From assembly GCA_031257995.1 (NCBI GenBank), contig JAIRNN010000043.1, positions 1 to 12,692 on the forward strand: a stretch of DNA of 12,692 nt. Reading direction: 5' to 3'. The notes below the pieces were generated by a model. That model was not told the DNA's origin and did not search any database. It saw nothing but the letters and a program-made list of their open reading frames with translations. A program made the translations under genes and the position numbers. This stretch comes from Spirochaetaceae bacterium (lineage in GTDB: Bacteria; Spirochaetota; Spirochaetia; Treponematales; Breznakiellaceae). Of this stretch, positions 6,172-12,339 are shown piece after piece. How positions within the stretch are numbered: position 1 is the stretch's first letter; every line of letters begins with the position of its first letter.

Positions 6172-6780
6172 AAACAAACGCTCGTCCAGCGTTCAAACAA
6201 ACGCCGGTACCAGCGTTCAAACAAACGCCGGTACCAGCGTTCAAACAAACGCCGGTACCAGCGTTCAGACAAACGCCGGTACCAGCGTTCAAACAAACGC
6301 CGGTACCAGCGTTCAAACGAACGCTAGTCCAGCGTTCAAACGAACGCTAGTCCAGCGTTCAAACGAACGCTAGTCCAGCGTTCAACCGAACGCTAGTCCA
6401 GCGTTCAAACGAACGCTAATCCAGCGTTCAAACGAACGCTAGTCCAGCGTTCAAACGAACGCTAAGCCTAGCGTTCAAACGAACGCTGGTACTAGCGTTC
6501 AAACGAACGCTAAGCCTAGCGTTCAAACGAACGCTAGTACTAGCGTTCAAACAAACGCTGGTACGAGCGTTCAAACGAACGCTGGTACGAGCGTTCAAAC
6601 GAACGCTAAGCCTAGCGTTCAAACGAACGCTAAGCCTAGCGTTCAAACGAACGCTAAGCCTAGCGTTCAAACGAACGCTAGGACTAGCGTTCAAACGAAC
6701 GCTAGGACTAGCGTTCAAACGAACGCTAGGACTAGCGTTCAAACGGACGCTCGTCCAGCGTTCTCACCGGACGCTGGGCT
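6165..6780. repeat. Tandem array of 26 hairpin units, 23 or 24 bp each
   Basis: By hand count there are 26 units starting AGCGTT at 6165, 6188, 6212, 6236, 6260, 6284, 6308, 6331 and so on to 6757. Eight units are 23 bp (units 1, 7-12 and 25) and eighteen are 24 bp, filling 616 bp exactly. The core of most units is AGCGTTC-AAAC-GAACGCT, a perfect 7-bp stem with a 4-base loop. Linkers are 5-6 bases (AGTCC, AAGCCT, GGTACT, AGGACT and others). Some linkers make a second palindrome with the unit ends, for example GCTAGTACTAGC. Units 2-6 and 17 carry CAAACAAACG and a weaker stem. Unit 26 is degenerate. The linkers are far too short and alike for CRISPR spacers. Six-frame reading gives repetitive peptides such as VRLNASPS on the minus strand, likely incidental. 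Confidence 0.95.
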
Positions 6781-6797
6781 GGCGTTGGAGGAGGACG

Positions 6798-6868
6798 TTC
6801 GCGCTACGCGAATGGATAATGGAAAGGGCCGGCAACTTGCCGCGGCTGCCCCTTTCGTACCTTTTTGT
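6798..6868 (+). terminator. Two hairpins and a T-rich stretch after the array (possible terminator)
   Basis: TTCGCG-CTA-CGCGAA (6798-6812) is a perfect short hairpin. At 6822-6856, GAAAGGG pairs with CCCTTTC around an inner CGGCAA-C-TTGCCG stem. The sequence CGTACCTTTTTGTAC follows. This resembles an intrinsic terminator, but the T-run is 10 bases past the stem, so the function is uncertain. Confidence 0.3.
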
Positions 6869-6873
6869 ACTTT

Positions 6874-6919
6874 GTAACAGAGAACGGTAACAGAGAACGA
6901 TAACAGGTAACAGAGAACG
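6874..6919. repeat. 13-bp tandem repeat GTAACAGAGAACG upstream of hslU
   Basis: GTAACAGAGAACG occurs exactly at 6874-6886, 6887-6899 and 6907-6919. A 7-base partial unit (ATAACAG) separates copies two and three. The repeat lies about 60 bases before the hslU start, where an hslU promoter or leader might be expected. No clear promoter is seen. Confidence 0.85.
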
Positions 6920-6980
6920 TGAAACTGGTAATAGGAACTATAGGCAAGTGAATTGCCATAGCCAATGTAAGGAGATAGAG

Positions 6981-8534
6981 ATGACTGGAGACAAAAAGAC
7001 ACTTGATAAATTGACGCCTCGTGAGATTGTCGCGGAACTCGATAAGTATATTGTCGGGCAGAAGAAGGCAAAACGGGCCGTAGCGGTGGCGCTGCGAAAC
7101 CGTGTCCGCCGGTTGAAGCTGGCGCCCGAAGTGCGGGAGGATATTGCGCCCAAAAATATTCTCATGATTGGGCCGACCGGTGTGGGAAAGACCGAGATCG
7201 CGCGGCGGCTGGCCAAGCTTACCGGTTCGCCCTTCATCAAGGTGGAGGCGACGAAGTACACCGAGATCGGTTATGTGGGCCGCGATGTTGAATCGATGGT
7301 GCGCGACCTCATGGCATCCGGCGTTCAGATGGTGAAGCAGGAGATGCAGGATGACGTGAAGGCGGAGGCCGAAAAGCGGACCGAGGAGGCATTGCTCGAC
7401 CTGCTGTTGCCCGGCGGCGGAAAGAAGAAATCCCGAAAAAAGAAAGCCGACGACGAGGATAGCGGGCCGGTGATCAAGCCGATGGGGTCTTTCCAGATGA
7501 CCCGGCCCGACGGTTCAAGCGGTATCGCGGGGGCGGCCATCCATGTGGGTATCCCGTTGAAGACGCTTCTGCGCGGGAAAAACGAGGATGCCGAGGAAGA
7601 AGCCGACAAAAAAGAAGCGCTTCCCACCGGCGAGGAGGCCAAAGCCGAGGAAGCCCGTACCGCGACACGGGAAAAGTTGCGCCTGATGCTCCGGGAGGGC
7701 AAAATGGAGGATCGGCTCGTGGAAATCCATGTCGAGCGGACCCCGAACATTCCCACGTTTGATATGTCGGGCGGCGGTTTTGAAGAGTTGCAACAGAGCT
7801 TAAGCGGGCTTGCCAATATGTTCCAGAGCGGCGAGAAGAAAAAAGTGCTCCCGGTGAAGCGGGCGCGCGAAATCATCCTCGCCGAAGAGAGCAACAAGCT
7901 CATCGACACCGACCGCGTGAGCGATGACGCGAAACAGCGGGTCGAAGAGATGGGCATCATCTTCATCGACGAACTGGATAAGATCGCGGTGAAAGGCGAC
8001 CGGGGCGGCCCGGACGTGTCGCGTGAGGGCGTTCAGCGGGACATTCTCCCCATCGTGGAGGGCGCGACCGTCAGTACCAAGTGGGGACAGGTAGACACCA
8101 GCCACATCCTTTTCATCGCCGCCGGCGCGTTCACGATGAGCAAGCCTTCCGACCTTATTCCGGAGTTGCAGGGCCGCTTCCCCCTCCGCGTCGAGCTCGA
8201 TTCGCTGGGCAAAGACGAGTTTTTGCGTATCCTCACCGAGCCTAAAAACGCGCTGACCAAGCAGTACAAGGACCTCCTCGCCACCGAGGACATCGACATC
8301 ACGTTTACCCCGCCCTCAATTGAGCGCCTCGCCTACCTTGCCGCCGACGTGAACTCCCGCCTTGAGAACATCGGCGCGCGCCGCCTCCACACCATCATGG
8401 AGACGCTGCTCGAGGAAATCTCCTTCGATGCCCCCGACATCGCTCCGGCGAAGATCGAAATCACGCCTGAGATGGTCAACGAGCGTCTCGCGGAACTGGC
8501 GAAAGACCAGGATTTGGGGAGGTATATACTTTAA
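6981..8534 (+). CDS. hslU: HslU (ClpY) AAA+ ATPase/unfoldase of the HslUV protease
   Basis: HslU is the ring ATPase that unfolds substrates and feeds them to HslV. The 517 residues include the N-terminal LTPREIVAELDKYIVGQ, Walker A GPTGVGKT (64-71), pore loop GYVG (97-100), Walker B IIFIDE (326-331), Arg-finger region ELQGRF (395-400), sensor-2 GARRLHT (465-471) and the C-terminal tail DLGRYIL that docks into HslV. It is longer than the roughly 440-470 residues common in the family. The excess lies in the I domain (about 120-300), with charged low-complexity stretches near 147-162 (KKKSRKKK) and 200-230. ATG 6981 is chosen for TAAGGAG six bases upstream; a GTG at 6948 is unlikely. It is separated from hslV by the toxin remnant and hairpin array, so it probably depends on its own promoter or on readthrough. 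Confidence 0.96.
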   Translation: MTGDKKTLDKLTPREIVAELDKYIVGQKKAKRAVAVALRNRVRRLKLAPEVREDIAPKNILMIGPTGVGKTEIARRLAKLTGSPFIKVEATKYTEIGYVGRDVESMVRDLMASGVQMVKQEMQDDVKAEAEKRTEEALLDLLLPGGGKKKSRKKKADDEDSGPVIKPMGSFQMTRPDGSSGIAGAAIHVGIPLKTLLRGKNEDAEEEADKKEALPTGEEAKAEEARTATREKLRLMLREGKMEDRLVEIHVERTPNIPTFDMSGGGFEELQQSLSGLANMFQSGEKKKVLPVKRAREIILAEESNKLIDTDRVSDDAKQRVEEMGIIFIDELDKIAVKGDRGGPDVSREGVQRDILPIVEGATVSTKWGQVDTSHILFIAAGAFTMSKPSDLIPELQGRFPLRVELDSLGKDEFLRILTEPKNALTKQYKDLLATEDIDITFTPPSIERLAYLAADVNSRLENIGARRLHTIMETLLEEISFDAPDIAPAKIEITPEMVNERLAELAKDQDLGRYIL

Positions 8535-8580
8535 GAAAGGGAAAGAGGTCTTCCGGGTAATTGGCCTTGTGACGGCGAGA

Positions 8581-8795
8581 AGGAATGAACCGCGAAGACG
8601 CGGGGCATCTTTGATGCCTTGGCGAATAAGGATGGCGTTTGCTGATAAGATAATCTGTCGGGTTTACGGGAGATAGGGAGTATTTGCAAAACAGGCAAAC
8701 AGAAAAACGCGCAACTGTCGGTGAAAACCTTCTGCGCCTTATTCGCCTTAGCGGTTAAATTAACCGTTGTGTAAACGGGCTGGTTATCAATAGTA
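8581..8795 (+). repeat. Dispersed intergenic repeat, copy upstream of flgB
   Basis: Two conserved blocks are shared with 10257-10452. Block 1 (8581-8638) matches 10257-10314 at 56 of 58 positions by eye and contains the hairpin GGCATC-TTT-GATGCC. Block 2 (8707-8795) matches 10363-10452 with scattered differences. Spacer sequences between the blocks differ. GGCGAATAAGG in block 1 is complementary to CCTTATTCGCC in block 2, so the copy can fold on itself. AACCGCGAAGACGCGG resembles a motif of intergenic repeats seen in several bacteria. Confidence 0.8.
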
Positions 8796-8805
8796 GTGAG
8801 GAAGT

Positions 8806-8834
8806 TAACCGTTAAGAGAACGAATAGCCGATAA
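8806..8834 (+). promoter_or_regulatory. Possible sigma-28 (FliA) promoter for the flgB operon
   Basis: GCCGATAA at 8827-8834 is an exact match to the sigma-28 -10 consensus and lies 66 bases before the flgB start. The -35 is poor: TAACCGTT at 8806-8813 resembles TAAAGTTT but sits about two bases too far upstream. A flagellar operon downstream makes it plausible. Confidence 0.35.
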
Positions 8835-8900
8835 ACGGGGTTAAGTTTTTTGGGCGGAAGCCGACAATGATAAGAGGGAAAACCCGATTGGGAGGAAAAA

Positions 8901-9317
8901 TTGAGTGTAAACAGTTTTGCGAGGACGGTGGATCTTTTGCACCGGGGGATGGACGCGGAGACGATTCGGCGTGAGGTGATTGCGAATAATCTGGCGAACG
9001 CCGGGGTGCCGAACTTCAAGCGGAGCGAGGTGAACTTCGAGAGCGAGCTCAAGAAGGCTCTCGATTCGGCAAAGAAGAGGCCGGCGCTGGAGATGGCCCG
9101 GAGCGATCCCCGGCATTTGACCAATGTGGTCGAGACCGACTACCGGGATGTGAGGCCGCGTATCAATCTGGACTATCTTACGACAGCGCAGGCCGATGGG
9201 AGCAATGTCGATGCCGAACAGGAAGTGCAGCTTCTCGTACAGAATCAGATGAAGTACAACCTGCTGGCGCAGGCGGTGGCGTTTGAGTTTAACGAGGTTG
9301 CGAGCGTGATGCGCTGA
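8901..9317 (+). CDS. flgB: Flagellar proximal rod protein FlgB
   Basis: FlgB is a 138-residue proximal rod subunit of the flagellar basal body, which in spirochaetes lies in the periplasm. It starts at TTG 8901 with GGGAGG about six bases upstream. The next alternative, GTG 8928, would cut the conserved N-terminus. The rod-family motif NNLANAGVPNFKRSEVNF (about residues 31-48) matches the usual ANNLAN..TPGYK..... signature. The C-terminal half ends QLLVQNQMKYNLLAQAVAFE, typical of the amphipathic helix used for axial-protein packing. No signal peptide is expected, because rod proteins leave through the flagellar type III system. It leads flgC by 26 bases and probably shares its transcript. 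Confidence 0.95.
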   Translation: MSVNSFARTVDLLHRGMDAETIRREVIANNLANAGVPNFKRSEVNFESELKKALDSAKKRPALEMARSDPRHLTNVVETDYRDVRPRINLDYLTTAQADGSNVDAEQEVQLLVQNQMKYNLLAQAVAFEFNEVASVMR

Positions 9318-9343
9318 CAACTATTGGCGCGAGGAGTATGGGT

Positions 9344-9808
9344 ATGGGACTTTTCAATTCGATTAACATTGCGGGAACGGGATTGACGGCGCAGCGGATG
9401 CGCTCCGATGTGATTGCCGACAACATCGCCAACGTCAACTCGACACGGCGGTCGGACGGCGGTATGTTTCAGCGGGGCCGCGTGATCTTGAAACCGCGCG
9501 GCGCGGAACCCTACTGGCGCAGTCCTTTTCTGCCGGAAGGGATGAATCAGGGGGAGCGAAAGGGTGTGCGGGTCGCCGAGATCGAGAAGGACGATAGTCC
9601 GCCGCGCCGTGTCTGGGATCCGACGCATCCTGACGCGCTCAAAACGGGCGAATGGGAAGGTTATGTCGAGTACGCGAACATCGACATTGTTATCGAAATG
9701 ACGGATATGATCGACGCGACGCGGGCTTACGAGGCAAACGCGCAGGTGATCGAAGGGTCGAAGGCTATGTTTCAGCGGGCCTTGGATATCGGCGGCTCCG
9801 CGAGATAA
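9344..9808 (+). CDS. flgC: Flagellar proximal rod protein FlgC
   Basis: FlgC is a rod subunit that stacks with FlgB, FlgF and FlgG. From ATG 9344 it has 154 residues. That start is preferred to ATG 9338 because GAGGAG (9331-9336) lies seven bases before 9344 but only one before 9338, and the family begins MGLFNSINIAGTGL. The N-terminal rod motif ADNIANVNSTRR is at about residues 26-37. The C-terminal signature includes EMTDMIDATRAYEANAQVIEG and FQRALDIG. Central residues about 45-95 form the variable domain. It follows flgB by 26 bases and is followed by fliE after 25 bases. Intact. Confidence 0.95.
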   Translation: MGLFNSINIAGTGLTAQRMRSDVIADNIANVNSTRRSDGGMFQRGRVILKPRGAEPYWRSPFLPEGMNQGERKGVRVAEIEKDDSPPRRVWDPTHPDALKTGEWEGYVEYANIDIVIEMTDMIDATRAYEANAQVIEGSKAMFQRALDIGGSAR

Positions 9809-9833
9809 ATAAGAGATACGTTTGGAGGGGATT

Positions 9834-10229
9834 ATGCATTTATTGAAACCGGAATTGACGTTTGCGGCGCAGATGCCGCTTGCTACGACTGACGCGCTGC
9901 ACTATAAGTCGGGCGCGTCTTTGACCCAGGCCGGGCAAGGGGCGGGTATCGCGGATATGGCGAAGACGATAGGGGCCGACGTGGTGGCTGACGCTTCAGG
10001 CAGGGGGAACGCGAACTTTGCGGACGCGATGCTCCGCGCTGTTGACACGGTGAGCGCCCAGCAGATGAACGCCTCGGCGCTGGCCGAACAAGCCCTGGTT
10101 GACCCCGATTCGGTGGACATTCAGGACTTAACCATCGCCCAAGCGGAAGCCTCGTTGTCACTCAACATCGCCAAAAACGTGTTGAACCGCTTGGTACAGG
10201 ACTGGCGCGAAATTATTAATATGCGATAA
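9834..10229 (+). CDS. fliE: Flagellar hook-basal body complex protein FliE
   Basis: FliE links the MS ring (FliF) to the rod (FlgB). The 131-residue product starts at ATG 9834 with GGAGGGG just upstream; a TTG at 9822 is unlikely. The C-terminal half carries the family pattern: FADAMLRAVDTVSAQQMNAS, ALAEQALVDPDSVDIQDLTI, and AEASLSLNIAKNVLNRLVQDWREIINMR (in part). The N-terminal 50 residues are variable, rich in Ala and Gly, and longer than in the roughly 100-residue enteric FliE. It is the last gene of the tight flgB-flgC-fliE group. fliF follows after 266 bases holding an intergenic repeat. Confidence 0.92.
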   Translation: MHLLKPELTFAAQMPLATTDALHYKSGASLTQAGQGAGIADMAKTIGADVVADASGRGNANFADAMLRAVDTVSAQQMNASALAEQALVDPDSVDIQDLTIAQAEASLSLNIAKNVLNRLVQDWREIINMR

Positions 10230-10256
10230 ACTGGAAATCTGTCCGTTGAGAGGTAG

Positions 10257-10452
10257 AGGAATGAACCGCAAAGGCGCGGGGCATCTTTGATGCCTTGGCG
10301 AATAAGGATGGCGTGTACCGGTTTGACAGGCTATCGGCTTTACAGGAAATATTGACATTAGAACGTGCAACTGTCGGTTATAACCTTCTGCGCCTTAGCA
10401 AGCCTTAGCGGTTAAATTGAGGCGTTATGTAAGCGGACTGGTTATCGTAGTA
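10257..10452 (+). repeat. Dispersed intergenic repeat, copy between fliE and fliF
   Basis: This copy corresponds to the one at 8581-8795. Block 1 (10257-10314) is nearly identical, including GGCATC-TTT-GATGCC. Block 2 (10363-10452) includes CAACTGTCGGT, AACCTTCTGCGCCTTA, GCCTTAGCGGTTAAATT and a final GTAGTA. The inter-block spacer is unrelated and shorter. It ends 43 bases before the fliF ATG and splits what is usually a continuous flagellar operon. Confidence 0.8.
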
Positions 10453-10495
10453 AAAGAAAGTTTTTATTTGAGATAAATGTCTTCGGAGGGGGGAT

Positions 10496-12202
10496 ATGAA
10501 CGAGTTTATTCAGAAGGTCGTGGGGTGGATTAAGTCCGCTTGGGGCGCGTGGTCGATGATGCAGAAGCTGATTCTGGCCGGGATTGTGGCGGCGGCGCTT
10601 ATCGGAGTTGTCGCGCTGGTCGGGGTGTCGTCGAAGCCGACGATTGCGCCGGTGATTGACGCGCCAATTACGGACGAGGCGGCGCGGAGCCAGATCGTTA
10701 CGCGGATTAATCAGGAAGGGGTCAAGACGATTGTCTCTTCGAGCGGGGTGGTTTCTGTCGAGGACGAGGAGACGGCCCGGAGGATGCGGTCGATCCTCAT
10801 TCGGGAGGATTTGATTCCGCAGGGGACAGACCCATGGGCGATTTTTGACCGGGACCGGTGGACGATCACCGATTTTGAGCGGGACGTGAACTTTCGCCGC
10901 TCGATAACCGCGATGGTAACGGCGCACATCAAGTCCCTGGATGATGTTGACAACGCCAACGTGACGGTTGTGATGCCGGAACGGACGCTGTTTGCCGCCG
11001 ATCAGAATCCGGTCACGGCGACGGTCATTCTTACGCCCCGGCCCGGCAGCGATATTCGGGAAAACAAGAAGAAGATCGAGGGTGTTCAGAAGATCGTGAA
11101 GTTCGCGGTGGAGGGGCTTGCCGATGAGAACATCGTCATCACGGACAGCAACGGCCTCGTGCTCAACGATTTTGAGGGGATGGCCGATTACGAGCGGGTC
11201 GGCATCATCGAGCGGGAGCAGAAACTTATCCAAAAACTGGAGGCGTCTTACCGCGCCCAGATTCTTAAACAGTTACAGACCACGTTTTCCGAAGACCGTG
11301 TCCGCGATCTCGCCGTCAAAATCGACATGGATATGTCCAAGAAGGAGATCGAGACAAGTCAGGTGCTCCCCTATGTGCGCCGTCCGCGTACACCGGGGCT
11401 TTCCTACGACGACTCACAAATATTTGACTCCGTGCTGTTAAGCGAGACCCGCTCGACGACTTCGTGGGAGGGTACCGGGTTCAACCCCGAAGGGCCCGCC
11501 GGAGTGGAGGGTCAGACCCCGCCCGCTTTGAAGGATATGTCAAACCTCGTGGGCAAGGTAACGCAGGAAACGGTAACGCATAACGAACAGCTCAGCACCG
11601 AACTTACCAGAGAAGAGCGTACGCCGCGGATTGACCGCGTGACGGTTTCGGTGAACATTGACGGCGTGTGGAAAAGGCAGTACGACGAAAAAGGCAACGT
11701 GGTGATCGAGGCGAACGGTAATATCGGCCGCGAATATGTGCCGCTCACGGCTGAACAGATTCGCGGCGCGGAAACGTTGATTCAAAACGCGATCGGCTAC
11801 GATGCGGCGCGGGGCGACTCGGTGACGGTGCAGAATATCGAGTTTGACCGGACATCGCAGTTTGCCGGTGAGAGCGCGGCTATGCTCAAACAGAAGCAGT
11901 TCCGCATAACGGTGTTGCTCGCGCTTGCCGGTCTCGCGCTGTTCTTTGTCGGGTTTGTGGCGGTCAGGGCGATTCTCCGGGCGCAGGAGCTCAAGCGGCA
12001 ACGGGAGGAGGCCGAACATGCGCGGCAAGCCCAGTTACGCCGGGAAGCCGCGCTGCTTGAGGCCGAACGCGAGGGTATCGACGCGAATCTTTCCGCCGAA
12101 GACCGGGCGTTTCAGGAGATTATCGCGAAGGCGACCGCCCTCGCCCGCGAAAAGCCGGCCGATGTCTCCCAGTTAATCCGAACGTGGATCATGGAAGAAT
12201 AG
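10496..12202 (+). CDS. fliF: Flagellar MS-ring protein FliF
   Basis: FliF forms the inner-membrane MS ring on which the rod, export gate and FliG switch are built. The 568-residue length is usual for the family. The first membrane helix is at about 24-45 (LILAGIVAAALIGVVALVGV). The periplasmic region contains the YscJ/FliF-type ring domains, with NVTVVMPERTLFA and PVTATVILTPRPG near 160-185 and a variable Pro/Gly-rich stretch at about 300-345. The second membrane helix is at about 471-492 (ITVLLALAGLALFFVGFVAV). The cytosolic tail ends EKPADVSQLIRTWIMEE, the FliG-binding motif. ATG 10496 has GGAGGGGGG a few bases upstream. The order FliE then FliF is standard, but the next expected gene, fliG, does not begin within 490 bases. 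Confidence 0.97.
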   Translation: MNEFIQKVVGWIKSAWGAWSMMQKLILAGIVAAALIGVVALVGVSSKPTIAPVIDAPITDEAARSQIVTRINQEGVKTIVSSSGVVSVEDEETARRMRSILIREDLIPQGTDPWAIFDRDRWTITDFERDVNFRRSITAMVTAHIKSLDDVDNANVTVVMPERTLFAADQNPVTATVILTPRPGSDIRENKKKIEGVQKIVKFAVEGLADENIVITDSNGLVLNDFEGMADYERVGIIEREQKLIQKLEASYRAQILKQLQTTFSEDRVRDLAVKIDMDMSKKEIETSQVLPYVRRPRTPGLSYDDSQIFDSVLLSETRSTTSWEGTGFNPEGPAGVEGQTPPALKDMSNLVGKVTQETVTHNEQLSTELTREERTPRIDRVTVSVNIDGVWKRQYDEKGNVVIEANGNIGREYVPLTAEQIRGAETLIQNAIGYDAARGDSVTVQNIEFDRTSQFAGESAAMLKQKQFRITVLLALAGLALFFVGFVAVRAILRAQELKRQREEAEHARQAQLRREAALLEAEREGIDANLSAEDRAFQEIIAKATALAREKPADVSQLIRTWIMEE

Positions 12203-12243
12203 GGGCAATCACGGGGCCATTTACTGTGATGACGTGTCGGCAG

Positions 12244-12339
12244 GGCCGGAGGGCCACTGTCTGCGGGCGACTGTGCTTCCTTCGGCGGCGTTGCCGCCTA
12301 CGGGGCGCAACGCCGCCCGCAGGCAGCGGCCCTCCGGCC
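12244..12339. repeat. Large GC-rich inverted repeat downstream of fliF
   Basis: Arms 12244-12269 (starts GGCCGGAGGGCC, ends CTGCGGGCG) and 12314-12339 (starts CGCCCGCAGG, ends GGCCCTCCGGCC) pair over 26 positions with one mismatch and one G-T wobble. Inside, GGCGGCGTTGC (12284-12294) pairs with GCAACGCCGCC (12308-12318), sharing bases with the outer right arm, so alternative folds compete. No T-run follows, so it is not a classical intrinsic terminator. It may be a member of a repeat family. Confidence 0.85.

Noticed and set aside
5877..6296. Minus-strand ORF rich in FERWYRR repeats
   Set aside because: It is the translation of repeat units 1-6 on the other strand, with no recognisable domain.
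6010..6327. Open frame read as an intact 105-residue protein
   Set aside because: The first half is the body of a broken gene lacking its natural start, and the second half is translated repeat units (QRSNKRRY).
6165..6780. CRISPR array
   Set aside because: Linkers are only 5-6 bases, similar to one another, and no cas genes are visible; the units are contiguous tandem repeats.
10323..10384. Two TTGACA hexamers (10323 and 10352) as a fliF promoter
   Set aside because: No -10 box at proper spacing; the nearest TATAAC is 21 bases from the second hexamer, and the hexamers lie in the variable spacer of the repeat.
10442..11233. 263-residue minus-strand ORF
   Set aside because: It is antisense to the well-supported fliF and its composition fits a shadow frame in GC-rich sequence.
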